From Ophioderma brevispina (Eukaryota > Echinodermata > Ophiuroidea > Amphilepidida > Ophiodermatidae): DNA of 64,000 nucleotides. Made by a program: the position numbers and the translations under genes. Location of the stretch: contig JAMKCH010010208.1 in the NCBI GenBank assembly GCA_023653785.1, positions 1 through 64,000 of the forward strand, given 5' to 3'. The notes below the pieces were generated by a model. It worked only from the letters and a program-made list of their open reading frames with translations, was not told where the DNA came from and ran no database searches. Positions within the stretch are counted from its first letter, which is position 1, and each line of letters begins with the position of its first letter. Of the stretch, positions 22,619 through 33,480 are shown in pieces.

Positions 22619-23182
22619 AGGGACATAATGGCATGAAAAAAAAATTGACATAATGAAAAGTACCCTTACTGAAATCGCTTCCACGAGTTTGAAAACAATT
22701 TGGATGTTTACATTGTGTAAAAACAGTAAAAACAGGAAGAGTTCCAGGGGGGAGGTGGCAGTTTGTGGCAATTTCTGGAACAAGGATGCTAACATTACTG
22801 CCAGCATTTACCAAACTTGAAAAGCATGTTGTCATCAGCTCACAGACCATTGCTATTGTATATGTGCTAATCCCGGCTAATCCATATTTCACTTGCCAGA
22901 TCAATATCTTACTACAAGTCTTTAAATACAATGCCTGAATCCTGGTCTGAATGCTTTCGAATTGTGTCACAAAACATGCTAGATACACTGTAAATTCTGT
23001 CAGGGATGTGAACACCTTGCTTTTCTGTTCCAGAAATTGCCACAAACTGCCACCTCCCACCAGAACTCTTCCTGCACTGTTTTACAGAATGTAAACATCC
23101 AAATTGTTTTCAAACTCGTGGAAGTGATTTCAGTAAGGGTCCTTTTCATTATGTCAAATTTTTTTCATGCCATTATGTCCCT
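22619..23182. mobile_element. Foldback element with ~175-base arms, TTAA-flanked
   Basis: Left arm 22619-22792 (GGGACATAATGGCATGAAAA ... GCAATTTCTGGAACA) is repeated inverted at 23025-23182 (TGTTCCAGAAATTGCC ... CATGCCATTATGTCCCT). TTAA flanks both ends. The arms differ at scattered positions, so it is old. Overlapping minus-strand ORFs (to 181 aa) cross both arms and the centre without matching any family I know, and are probably chance. Confidence 0.75.
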
Positions 23183-23543
23183 TTAAAAATCCTTAAAATT
23201 AAGAAATAGAATCTATTGTACCAATCTACTCCAGTGACGAAGCAACTTTGATTGTATCATTCCGAGGGCATGGTGCTCCCCATTCCTAAAGTTTAGTGCA
23301 CACAAAGCATACAAAAATATCACTGATTTCATATAATCAAGTTAAATTTTTGGTCTTTGAACAGTCCCGTAAGTATGATGACCTGCGCACAAAAATTTTA
23401 ATCAAATACAAATTCAATTGATTAATCAAACACTTCAAAATCAGTTTGGCTTGCTTGACATAGTTAAATAATTTTATTTGCCAATTCTGTTCAGGACTGC
23501 CTTTTAGACAAGTACTTTCATTTTCATTTCAATTATCTTTGTG

Positions 23544-23814
<271 letters not shown>

Positions 23815-24000
23815 CCTCCCTCTCTCTCTCCCCCCTTCCCTCCCTCCCTACAGGGAAAGATTTACAAGGGTATCAAGGGATTGGGATTATGTTTTGGCCA
23901 TGCCTTGAAAGTGTATAGTCTACCAGTGAACGAAGTGAGCCTAGAAACATTTTCAGCTTCTTTTACAAAATCTCTACATCTGCCCCTGTTCTCTAAAAAT

Positions 24001-24298
24001 ACATCGCGGTCCCTGGACCTCGAGTGTCATCTGCCATCGCGGTTTGTGAATGGGGCCAAAGGTCACATGAGGTCACCAAGGTCACTTGAGGTCACCAAGG
24101 TCACTTGAGGTCACCAACATGTCACCCCACCCAGCCCCCTCCTTTCCACCAAGTTACATCATCGTAGCCCTTACAGAACTCATACGGCATGCAATTTATT
24201 AAGGGTTAACATTTTGACCACAGACACGCCGATACACAGACATACGACCAGAGTAATCCCTATGTGCCTTCTGCAATTCTTGCAGATGACACAATAAA
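24001..24298 (-). repeat. Dispersed repeat F, complete inverted copy
   Basis: Inverse of 31113-31400. It starts with the CATCGCGGTCCCTGGACC end, then CCATTC-type and GGTCACATGAGGTCACCAAG words. AGGTCACTTGAGGTCACCAA is tandemly doubled. It ends with CTTCTGCAATTCTTGCAGAT GACACA. It lies just upstream of exon 3. Confidence 0.65.
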
Positions 24299-24360
24299 AG
24301 TCTGCTCTTGTTGGAAAGTGAGTAAGTAACGTGGTGCTTGAAATCTTGATTTTCTTGCAG

Positions 24361-24478
24361 TACCTACAAATGCGATTTAACACAGCTGTCAGGATGTGTG
24401 GTGCGGCTGTGTTCATTTTGCAGACGACTCTCTATCTGGCTGTGGTTCTATATGCACCTGCCTTGGCACTAGAAGCAG
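24361..24478 (+). CDS. SLC5-family transporter, exon 3
   Basis: Third coding exon, after a TTTCTTGCAG acceptor and before a GTAAGT donor at 24479. It starts in phase 0 and ends in phase 1 (118 bases). It reads YLQMRFNTAVRMCG, then a hydrophobic helix ending LYAPALALEA. This matches the very conserved Y-L-E-M/L-R-F ... R-C-G ... Y-A-P-A-L-A-L block of SMCT/SMVT proteins (TM4 region). It contains no stops or frame breaks. Joined to exon 2 it restores the family's SAYE-YL junction. Intron 2 is 2.7 kb and holds a PIF-like MITE, a foldback element and the long A run. Confidence 0.9.
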
Positions 24479-24537
24479 GTAAGTATTGGTTGCTTAGCAA
24501 CTTACTGTCTGTAATAAATGCCCCCCCTCTAATAAAA

Positions 24538-24632
24538 GCCCTCTCTTTTTATCCCCCTGACTTGAAAAGCAGAGAGGGATATTGTGAGGGCGCACATGTC
24601 CGTATGTGTGTGTGTGTTCCAGTTTGATTAGC
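24538..24632 (+). repeat. Dispersed repeat H, fragment
   Basis: GGGATATTGTGAGGGCGCAC ATGTCCGTATGTGTG and GTTCCAGTTTG match 42045-42105. Found just after exon 3. Confidence 0.5.
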
Positions 24633-24745
24633 TTTTCTAACCAAGGTTAGGTTTTTTTTGGTTTTTTTTACTGACTAAGGTTATACGCCATGAGTTGAGG
24701 CATAGACAATGAAGGTGGCATTACATTTTCACAAATATTTTTTAA

Positions 24746-25092
24746 AGGTGCAACAAGAGATTTGAGGCACACAAATATTGCATCATAATAGTAATTTCAT
24801 ATAGATTACACCCTCAATAGATATCTTACCCTGTATTTGGCTACAAAAATGTCTTGAAATAGAGAAAAAATGTGATTTTCATTTGCTTATATTTCAATAT
24901 AAAACATAGGCTGAATTTCGTATTTGCTCCTATCCGAAATTAGAAATTTCACAATTTTTGTGCCAAAGAAATATTTCTTAGCTTAATCCTTTCAGATTGG
25001 ATATATTTGATGGAAAGCTTTACATCAGGGCAAAAATCAGTACTTTTGATTTTTTTAGGGACACCTGATATGTGAAATCTCTCGTTGCACCT
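24746..25092 (-). mobile_element. TTAA/TA-type MITE, family A, copy 3
   Basis: TTAA on both sides (24742-24745, 25093-25096). Ends AGGTGCAACAAGAGATTT and AAATCTCTCGTTGCACCT. The interior is in reverse orientation to copies 1 and 2. This copy has the cleanest flanks of the family. Confidence 0.8.
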
Positions 25093-25346
25093 TTAACATT
25101 TTTTATTTGTGTCAGAACCAAGTAATAAGGTATTCAGCTGATTTATTTCATTTTAAAGGGAAGTTTTAAAATGGTAACTAACATAAAATCTTCTGCTATT
25201 TTTACTTTAGGAGTATCGTAATTTGAGTCAGTCAGGGTCAGAGAGGGTGGTGCGGATGGATGAGCAATTGGGCCTTAACCCTTTAAAGACACTATCAGTG
25301 ATTCATCCGAAAGAGTCAAAATATTTGAAATTTGCAGGAATGGCTC

Positions 25347-25625
25347 AAAGGTGCTTGTTCGATTTATGTCCATTATGTTCTCTACTTGATATGAGAGCCT
25401 GGCACATACACCCCATCAAGTATCGTGGGAAACAAACTTGCGGTTTTGATGGTAGAACCAATAATGCATACTGCAAAGCCCTATTCAATACTGTGCTAAT
25501 ATTGCATTTGGCAGTTTTTTGTTTATATCTTGGGAATGGAATGGATTTGAGGGCTCAAATTTCAGGACGACAATGAGAAAAATACGGCCTTTCATCTGAT
25601 ATCAAATTCGATTCTACTTCCGAGT
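25347..25625 (-). mobile_element. TTAA-type MITE, family D, copy 2 (truncated)
   Basis: AGGTGCTTGTTCGATTTATG, CACCCCATCAAGTATCGTGG, ATTCAATACTGTGCTAAT and GAGGGCTCAAATTTCAGGAC match 10012-10344 in reverse. The second terminal repeat is missing. The 117-aa frame over it is chance. Confidence 0.6.
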
Positions 25626-26204
25626 AAATGTGAAGGATAAGTCTGTAGAATTCTCATAAGTTACTTTTTCCAAGTGAAGAATTGGCAGAAAAGGAAAGAA
25701 AACCGGCATCAGTGTTCAAAGATATTACTCTCCATTCAGATTAACGTGTGTGTAGTAATTTCGTACGGACAGCAATGACTATTATGTCCAATTTTGTCAG
25801 GTTGCTTCTGGCACTGTCCCTATCATTTGCAGGATATATTAGGGTACCTGTACGTGTTGCAGACTAGTCTTTGTCAAGACACCTCAACCAGTATCGCCAG
25901 AGGCGCATGGTATAAGGCAAGCCTTCCGGCCGAAGGGCGACGAGGGCGTCGTTTTGCGCAAATAGGATAGTTCTGTGCAATCAAATGTGTCATTAAGTAT
26001 ATGGGTCATCCAAATGGGATAGTGTCACCTACTAACTGATTTTGATCGTGCAAGATTATCCTTTCAACTGAACACTTTCTTTAACCACAAAGACAAATAC
26101 CCGACGGTAACACAACACCATGCCGCCAGAAGGCCGCCAGACTAGTAGAACATTTGTTTGACCGAAATGCATTCATACGGCTCCTTAGTCTGTATGGGCC
26201 CAAT

Positions 26205-26355
26205 CCTGTTCCCCAGGAAAAGTTATGGAAGATTTTAATCCCGAAAAATAAAGAAAAAACAAAACACACAAAATAAATGCATAAAGGCGATGCCCAAGTG
26301 ACTTCGCAGTGAGGGCACTATATCACATCGTGGTATAGGGACATAGGAAATAAAA
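26205..26355 (+). repeat. Dispersed repeat J, copy 2
   Basis: Matches 9164-9312 (CCGAAAAATAAAGAAAAAAC, GAGGGCACTATATCACATCG). Between repeats D and J (25630-26200) no feature was recognised. Confidence 0.4.
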
Positions 26356-26868
26356 ATATAAGCCCCCGCCTGTAAAATCGAATTTTGATGATTTTTTTTT
26401 TTAATTTTCAGATTAGCATCACTGATAATGCCTTTTAAATTTACCAGTTCACCACAATTTTTACCATAATTAACATTAATTTTCTGATTGATTGCCCATA
26501 TCCTAAAATTCACAGGTATATTTATAACACAGTTTTACAGTAAGGGCAATGTAAACTTCATGAAAATACACTTTATTTTTTTCTTCAATTTAGTTATAGT
26601 TTTCTTAATAACGAGATGCCCTGGATGTTGTCAATTTTTCTTCACCAGCTGGAATTTTGTTTCTGTTCTTGATTACAGTAATATCATCTCCAGTGGTATT
26701 CTAATTGACCCAGAATGAATGATATTGAACAGCTTACCTAATTTAGACATTCTGAGTGATTAAATTCTTGTGACTGGAAAAGATATTACTTAGAAGTGCA
26801 ATTATCCACGCACAGTTGGTCTTTTCATTGTTACATTATCAAAGGCTGTAGTCTCAAGCACTTGGTAA

Positions 26869-27494
26869 GGCATAAAAAATATTTTTGTTTGGCGTAATGG
26901 AGAAAAAATATCAGTATCGGTTAGATATTTTTATATTTTTTTTTAGATCTTCTCAATGTTTTACTCTAAAATGAATACAAGATGCTACTATTTAAAGCTT
27001 TTTTCAATGACATAGCAAAGATCTTTTATTTTACTTGTTGTAGTTGCTTTGTTGTCTTGTTTTGTTATTTTTTGTCTTTGTGTTAGTAAACAAAATGTGA
27101 CCTGCTCCCACGAAACCCGGATAAAGTCGAAAATTTTTCATTTTAAGAAAAGTACGGGTTTTGAATGCTGATATAACAAGTTTTAAAATGATGTATCACA
27201 TATACATATTGCATTTTCTTTTGTCCATCAAAAAATCAATATTTGCCTAGGATTTCTTTTGTTTTCTATTGATTTTATCCAAGTTCATTGAGGTATTTCT
27301 CCTTAAGTCATCTGGCGACTTTGTCCGGGTTTTGTGGGAGAAGGTCACAAATATATTTTTTTAATTGTGAATGAAAATAATGGGTTGGTCGGCAGAATAT
27401 TTTTTTTATTTTGTGCTAATTTGCATAAAAACTTTCGAGTCGGCAGGTTTTTTTAGGGTCAGTCGGTTACGCCAAACAAACAATTTTTTATGCC
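26869..27494. mobile_element. PIF/Harbinger-like element with TAA duplication
   Basis: Left end GGCATAAAAAATATTTTTGT then TTGGCGTAA. The right end has TTACGCCAAACAAACAATTT then TTTATGCC. TAA flanks both (26866-26868, 27495-27497). This is the signature seen at 21801-22126 with a different terminal sequence. It is interrupted by 27096-27349. Confidence 0.7.
27096..27349. mobile_element. Short inverted-repeat element nested in PIF-like element
   Basis: TGTGACCTGCTCCCACGAAA (27096) is mirrored by TTTTGTGGGAGAAGGTCACA ending 27349; the arms run ~35 bases (CCCGGATAAAGTCG / CGACTTTGTCCGGG). The target duplication is not clear. This is the innermost layer of the 26436-27640 stack. Confidence 0.65.
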
Positions 27495-27644
27495 TAACTG
27501 GCATTTGGAATTGATGCAAGTGTAAAGTGCCCTTACTGTAAAACTGTATTATAAATATACCTGTGAATTTTATGATATGGGTAGTCAATCACAAAATTAA
27601 TGTTAATTTATGGTAAAATTTGGTGAATTGGTAAATTTAGAGGT

Positions 27645-28250
27645 TTATGACCCAATTGCCAATAGCCTTGTTCTCAGGACTTCTGGTTTTACTGGAAGTG
27701 ATCAATTTTCTAACAACTCATGTTTTTTGCATGTACATAATGCGTGTCGACATACAAATCACTGTAAAATATTTACGCTCAAAGCGAAGTCCTTCATATA
27801 CAAAATCACAACTTTGTAATAAAATTCCGGTTCTGGAATTTTTGTTATACACAGTATCCTATTCTCAATTATATCAGCCGAAGGGCCAGAGAATGCCTAA
27901 CATATTTGAAAGTTCCCTACTTGAGGGCCAATTACACTTGAAATTCTTATGTTTCCCTTTATATTTTAGAGCAAGTCGAGGGCCAAAAATCAATGATTGG
28001 CGGGCCGGATTTGGCCCGTGAGCCGCCAATTGAGAACCCCTGCTATACTGTTATACTACACAATATGTTTACTACATCAAAACATCATGTTTTATCTCAA
28101 ACTTTGGAATTAAGTATTTTAGGTTAGTCTTTAGTTCTAGTTGTCTATTTATAATTAATACACACAAAAAAGATATTTCAAAATCTCTGAGTCAGCCTTT
28201 AAAAGATGTTTGGTTTGAAAGTTATGAGTGAAAAAGTGCCCTAATCTAGA
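27645..28250 (-). repeat. Split family B MITE remnant with hAT-like insert
   Basis: 27648-27712 (CCAATAGCCTTGTTCTCAGG, TTTTACTGGAAGTGATCAA) and 28196-28245 (AAAAGATGTTTGGTTTGAAA) are the two sides of a family B element. The ~480 bases between include GGGCCGGATTTGGCCCGTGA and end-like CAATTGAGAACCCCTG at 28026-28041, a CAGGGGTTCTCAA-type hAT terminus. The insert's left end was not found. Confidence 0.45.
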
Positions 28251-28589
28251 TGCACTTTGACCTTGCCATGTATCCTTCAGTGAAATGAAATGCAAATAAC
28301 AAGGTGAAAAGCTGTAGAACAAAAGAAATATTTTCGATGTTTTTTTTCATAGATTTTCGTGTAGTAGTTGACAAACCATTCGACAATCATTAAAATAATA
28401 TAGATGAGTTGACATCAATGTTTACAAACACAAGTTAGCACCTGGTCTACTGACATGTTAGAGGTGCGAAAAATATGCCCATACAGTTACAGCATTCAAT
28501 AGCCTTATCACGCCTGATTGAGTGCAAATTTTAAAAGCACAAGCCCTGCAGGTGCTCACGCATACTGCCGGGCAGTGCTTTGTCCTTTG

Positions 28590-28985
28590 CCTGGCGTTGA
28601 CGTCACACGTCACCTCATCTATAGGGATGAGCAGTCTCTGCTTGAACAGTCTCTAAGGAGGTCAAGAGAGTCGCCTTGTGGAAAGAAAGACTTGCCATCA
28701 ACCAAGTAACATCTATCGGTATTGAACCTGGTGAGCATCTCCCACCTGGAACTAACTCCTCATGGGCTGAATGGCGATTCCTCAACAGATTGAGAACCAG
28801 AACTGGCCGATCTAAGGTTTCCTTGCAGAAGTGGGGCTATCTGGAAGCAGATCAGTACCTGTGGTTGTGGAACAGCACCACAGACATTGGAACATCTCTT
28901 GGTCTGTCCATTGCTGGAGCAACAATGCACAAACAAGGACCTTGCGGAATTCAGTGAAGCAGCCAGACGTTGTACCCATCTCTGG
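28590..28985 (+). pseudogene. LINE reverse transcriptase protein, C-terminal fragment
   Basis: In shifting frames: LWKERL-like sequence missing one base, EHLPPGTNSSW, NRLRTRTGRSKVSLQKWGYL, then CGCGTAPQTLEHLLVCPLL. This is the conserved C-terminal block of jockey-like LINE proteins, with its Cys/His-like cluster, ending at a stop near 28985. Frameshifts split it. The same block recurs at 47560-48550. It lies in intron 3 in sense orientation. Confidence 0.7.
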
Positions 28986-29219
28986 CTGGATCATATTTGA
29001 GAACCACAGTGTTTGGACACGATAAGAAGAAGATCTATAGGGAGGGGTCTTATTTTAAGGAAATTAACAAGGTTTGATGGCCTATGCAAAACAAAAGCAC
29101 ATGCAAACTTTGAGATAAAACATCCTCCCTTTTTGTCCCCACTGAACTAAGTTCGGAATGAGGACTATATAAAAGGGCCTCACTCGTATATGTATGTCCG
29201 TACATATGTCTGTGAGAAA

Positions 29220-30075
29220 AATATTAATCCTGGAATGTCTTTGATAAAAATGTTAACCCTATCTGCTGTATCTTTGAAACGGTACATCGGATATGCAAAA
29301 TTCCTTCACTACATGAAAGTCCATCATGGCATGCATCTTTTTGTAATTTGAAAGCAGTGCCGTAGCCAGGGGGGGTGCGGGGGGTGCGACGCACCCCCCC
29401 AAAAATGACAAAGGTCCGCTTTATGATGTTGAATGTCCGCTTTGCCATGTTAAAGGTCCGTGTTGTCAATTAAAAGTTTGTCTTAACTTAAGGGTTGTGG
29501 TGCATGGTATATGAATGACTAAGCAGCTGTTAACCATCGCATTACGATTGTCGTTGTTACTATACTGTTGTTTTCTCAACGCTGCGACGAATTGTTTTTC
29601 TTCCCTCCCCCCCCCGCTCCTCAGAATTTGGAGATGACGGTGAAAAATTTTGGGTCAACCGGCGAGCGCAGCGAGCCGAAAATTTTTTTTTGGTACGCAA
29701 AAGGTCCGCTTCTGGCAAATCCGCACCCCCCCGCATAAATTCCTGGCTACGGGCCTGTTTGAAAGTGCATGATATATGCGGCTTAGGTATGCAAATGAGC
29801 TATTTAATTATGCATAATTACTGTGTTGTTAAAAACCGTACATTGGATATGCAAAATTCCTTCCCTACATGAAAGACTACTCTGTCATTTTTGTGAATCA
29901 GAATTGGGGTCAATGGGCATGTGGGCCAATTAAAGGGGCAGTCTTTGATGCAAATGAGCTGATTAAATATGTTGTTCGGTGCTGTATCACTAAAACAGTA
30001 CATTGGATATGCAAAATTCCTTGTAATGAAAGATCATGATGTAGGCATGTAGACCAATTAAAGGGGCATTGCTTG
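29220..30075 (+). repeat. Repeat with three GGATATGCAAAATTCCTT units
   Basis: The phrase GTACAT(C/T)GGATATGCAAAA TTCCTT recurs at 29283, 29838 and 29999. The second and third units also share CATGTGGGCCAATTAAAGGG-like sequence. The first unit is cut by the hAT-like element at 29355-29757. A weaker relative (CGTATCATATGCAAAATCCT) is at 61052. Confidence 0.5.
29355..29757. mobile_element. hAT-like element with exact 8-bp duplication TTTGAAAG
   Basis: Starts CAGTGCCGTAGCCAGGGGG and ends CCTGGCTACGGGCCTG, an imperfect terminal inverted repeat. TTTGAAAG flanks it exactly on both sides (29347-29354, 29758-29765). CAG..CTG termini and 8-bp duplications are hAT hallmarks. The interior has AAAGGTCCGCTT-type repeats and the palindrome GCGAGCGCAGCGAGCC; 403 bases, non-coding. 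A relative is at 58704-59300. Confidence 0.85.
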
Positions 30076-30439
30076 AAAATTTTCAAAATGCAACTGCCAA
30101 TATCTGGAGTTCAATGATGTAACTTGGTGAAAAAAAAACAGGTTGAAGAGTGTCTGGAGGAGGGTTTGCTGAGTATCAACTTTTTGGGCACCTGGGCCCC
30201 ACAGGGGTTCCCCAGTGGACCCTTTGTTTGCTTACAAATGGTCAAAGTAGTATTTTAAAAAGCTTGGTAAGAGAGGCGGGTAATCATGAAATCGGGCCCT
30301 TTGTGGTGAGTTATGGATGGAGTTCATCAGTGAGTATACTATAGAGTTAATCTCCCTGTATCCCTTATAGAAATTCATCAGTGTTTTGAGTTTGTGCTCT
30401 TAATTATTTGATTCTTTTCTTTGTATTGATTTTTAACAG

Positions 30440-30507
30440 TAACCAGTTTCCCCTTGTGGGCCATGATAATCATCACTGGTGTAGTCTGCACAGTATACAC
30501 AGCATTG
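30440..30507 (+). CDS. SLC5-family transporter, exon 4
   Basis: Fourth coding exon, too short to stand out as an ORF. The acceptor is TTTTTAACAG and the donor GTAGGT at 30508. The last base of exon 3 plus the first two here make a Val codon. The exon then reads TSFPLWAM, a hydrophobic helix and TGVVCTVYTAL, ending in phase 0. This is the family's V-T-G-F-x-L-W ... V-C-T-x-Y-T-x-L block (TM5 region) just before the G-G-I-K-A-V motif. Phase, length and sequence agree with both neighbouring exons. Intron 3 is 6 kb. Confidence 0.88.
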
Positions 30508-31112
30508 GTAGGTAAAATAACTTCTTGTTGCATGGAAATATTAACACCATTCAAAACTTATTTAAATAACATTACACTTTGTTAATAGGCAAAAATATTT
30601 GTTTTGCACATGAAAGAAATTACGTTTTACATCAGCATCTCTTTCCACAAGCGTACACTACGCTTACATCACGCACTGCGTCTGCTGTGGTAACGTTGCT
30701 GATCCCAAAACGGCTGATTTATATAGTAGACGAAGGCTGTGCTTTTTGCAGGATTATCCTTGCTTATAATTAGCGAAAGCAAAAATTCTTGTACATGATT
30801 ACCAATCAAAAATAATTTTGATTGTGTTTTAATTTCCTGACCCTATCCAGCACAAGCCTGGAGCATGTCGGGCGCAAGTCTGGCGCTGGGATGCTGGTTT
30901 ATCAGGACAACATCAGGAAAAGCAGTTTTGGTCAGGAGATTAGCAAAATTCGCTGGAAACACAAATGCCGGACTCGGGAAGATCCTAATATTTAATGAAG
31001 TACGTTTTGTAAATAGGTCATTAGGTACAACAATTGCAGTATTGAAATCCTGTTATCCAATAAGCGTGATCCTATTGACTGTTTATATAGATGGAAGTGT
31101 CGGAAGTCACTG

Positions 31113-31400
31113 TTTTGTTGTGTCGTCTGCAAGAATTGCAGAAGGCACATAGGGATTACTCTGGGTGGGTGTGTGTATATGTGTGCATGCGTGCGTGCGT
31201 GTGTGTGTGTGCGTGCGTGTGTTTTTTTTTCGAAATGTTAACCCTTAATATATTGCATGCCGTATGAGTGGCTTAAGGGCTCGATGATGTAGCTTGGTGG
31301 AAGGGTGGGGTGGGGTGACATGTTGGTGACCTCATGTGACCTTTGGCCCCATTCACAAACTGCGACGGCAGACGACACTTGTGGTCCGGGGACCGCTGAA
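31113..31400 (+). repeat. Dispersed repeat F, complete copy
   Basis: TGTGTCGTCTGCAAGAATTG, a GT/GC microsatellite (31165-31220), AAATGTTAACCCTTAATA, TTGCATGCCGTATGAG, GGTGACCTCATGTGACC and CCCCATTCACAAACTGC, ending GGTCCGGGGACC. It shows the uninterrupted order used to interpret 11119-12405. Confidence 0.65.
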
Positions 31401-31853
31401 TTTTTTAGTAAAATACAACACCCGATACAACCGTAATTTTAACAGCTATAAGTTGCGACAGAGCCCTTTATATGGATAGTGTGTTTTTTTATAGAGTGTA
31501 CATGCAATACTATGAGCTACTATGTCTGTACGTTATGAGCAATTAACTCTTGCATGTATGAAGTTACTCCAATAGTGGATAATATATATATAATAATAAT
31601 AATAATACCTAAAAAGAAAGCATATATTATGGGATGGTGGACTTTTCCTATAATTATTAACCATGGCTTGAAAAAGTGGGGAATTTGGGAAGCTCGACCC
31701 TTCCCGGGAAATGCACATGCCTTGCAGGAAATTTGAGCTGATTGAAACTTTTGATAATGAAAATAACCTAAACCTCCCTGACCTCATGGGAAATTTTACA
31801 TAATCAGAATCTCCTTCATGGGAAATAAACATTTTTCAAGCTGTGATTATTAA

Positions 31854-32200
31854 AGGGGGATTGCCCGATTTAATGATATGAAGTTTTCATCTTAATAGAT
31901 TGTCCTTTACTCCAAAATCCCATCTGTAAAGTTTCGCGCCGATATTTCAATCCGTTTTGATGCGAGAGCTAAAAACATGATTTTGTAAGCCCCATAGAGT
32001 ACTGTGTAAAATTAATATTGGTCGACCAAAATGGAGCACATTTTCGCTCATAACTTCCAAACTAAACATCCTTTGGCTCTAAGATTTCACAGGGTAAATG
32101 AGAAAAATAGTAGCTTTCTTCTGATACCAAAATGTTGACCACTTCCGGTAAAATCTGGGGCTTCTGGGGACGAGGCTATTAGCGATCGGGCCATGGACCT
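31854..32200 (+). mobile_element. TTAA-flanked MITE, family B, copy 2
   Basis: TTAA at 31850-31853 and 32201-32204. Ends AGGGGGATTGCCCGATTTA and ATCGGGCCATGGACCT. The interior is collinear with 9407-9751 (reverse). 347 bases, in intron 4. Confidence 0.85.
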
Positions 32201-32204
32201 TTAA

Positions 32205-33022
32205 CCATACATTGCAAAAAGCATACAGAAAGTGAATCAATTTTCATTCATATTTCAATATAGAAGCTTCTAAATTCAAATAAATGCAATAACCTTGTAG
32301 TAGGATATTTATATACCATATGGGACTGTATTTTGATCCATGTAGTGAAAATTAACAGTCTGGAACTAATTACCTGGGAGATAGGTTTCAATTATACTCC
32401 TGTACAAAATATTCCTCCCCCCCCCCCACACACCACTGATTTGTGAGTAGGCTGATAAAACATACGCACTTACCATAGTAGATACTGTAAACGGGGCAAT
32501 TTTTGTGAGGGTTTAATTTTTGCAAATAAAAATTAAACCGCGAAAATAACCTCGCAAAAATGTTTTAAATGTACATTGAAAGTAAGCACAGCGATGCATA
32601 TGGTCAATTGAAAATTTAGCACAACACCAAATTGTCCTTCTTGTTTCCATTCATGAAAAATTCAGCTTGTGAAAATATTTGATCTAGGCTCGGGCGATAT
32701 TTTCTGTTATCAACCTCAGCCATCCAATATTATATAATTATTATTTATATCAGGCTTCCGAGTGGTTACCATGTTAATTCTCTACTACGATGTTTGCTGA
32801 AGACTGACTGCCTTTTCAGACCTTACCATAGACATACTTTGTTGTCCAATATTGTTTGTTTTTCTGTTGAAACTCTTTTTGATCTAATATTCAACCATTT
32901 TATCATTTGGCAAAAATAAGAAGCTGACCCAAGTGTTATTTTGTGGTTTTCTATTAGTAACTACACATTTTACCATGCCGACACACTATTTCAGCGGTTC
33001 AATATTGGACTACTAAAATTTG
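32205..33022. other. Intron 4 sequence, one weak repeat
   Basis: 32690-32765 (GGGCGATATTTTCTGTTATC, TATATCAGGCTTCCGAGTGG) recurs inverted at 35915-35985. A C11 run is at 32417-32427. No gene was seen. Confidence 0.4.
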
Positions 33023-33030
33023 TTCTAGTG

Positions 33031-33359
33031 CAGGGGAGGGCGCGGCCAAGAAATACCAATTTCAAACGTCGCCATTGGTTTAACACGTAAAAGCGAAATC
33101 TTTATATGTTGTCAAGGAATATTTTCTTATTCCAAAACTGTTGGAGCTGAAGAATCAACTCCACTGGAAGGGTTATTTGTGAATTTTTTGGTATGAATAA
33201 TGAACAAGGACGAGTTTGTATGTGGGTCATGGGAACACCCATTACCGACCCACATCAAAGCACCCAAATTGGTTTGTGGTTTGCACTCCGTATTGCTATA
33301 ATTTCTTTTGACATTTTAGGCAGTTGCTATAATGAATGAGGCTTGGCGGCCACCGCCTG
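33031..33359 (+). mobile_element. hAT-like MITE, family C, intact copy
   Basis: CAGGGGAGGGCGCGGCCAAG to CTTGGCGGCCACCGCCTG, with the exact 8-bp duplication TTCTAGTG at 33023-33030 and 33360-33367. 329 bases, no coding capacity. An inverted copy starts 130 bases downstream. Confidence 0.88.
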
Positions 33360-33480
33360 TTCTAGTGCAGATTTTGCTACCGATGTGAGGGGTCATTAGT
33401 AATGATAATTGAGTCCAAAATTATGAAACTGTCAAGTTGGGCTGTTTATCTGCTTGGTATATAATGGAATGGGAGTTTAA

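Larger units (their letters stand above)
26436..27640. repeat. Inverted repeat pair enclosing two nested elements
   Basis: 26436-26550 (AAATTTACCAGTTCACCA ... CAGTTTTACAGTAAGGGCA) is repeated inverted at 27528-27640 (TGCCCTTACTGTAAAACTG ... TTGGTGAATTGGTAAATTT). Between the arms lies a PIF-like element (26869-27494) that itself contains another inverted-repeat element (27096-27349). Confidence 0.7.

Noticed and set aside
22277..23060. Two overlapping minus-strand ORFs of 176 and 181 aa
   Set aside because: They cross the arms and centre of a TTAA-flanked foldback element, are in different frames, and show no recognisable domain.
25740..25870. Possible extra SLC5 exon (hydrophobic stretch after a CAG near 25800)
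   Set aside because: Translation matches no SLC5 block, and exons 3 and 4 already join in phase without it.
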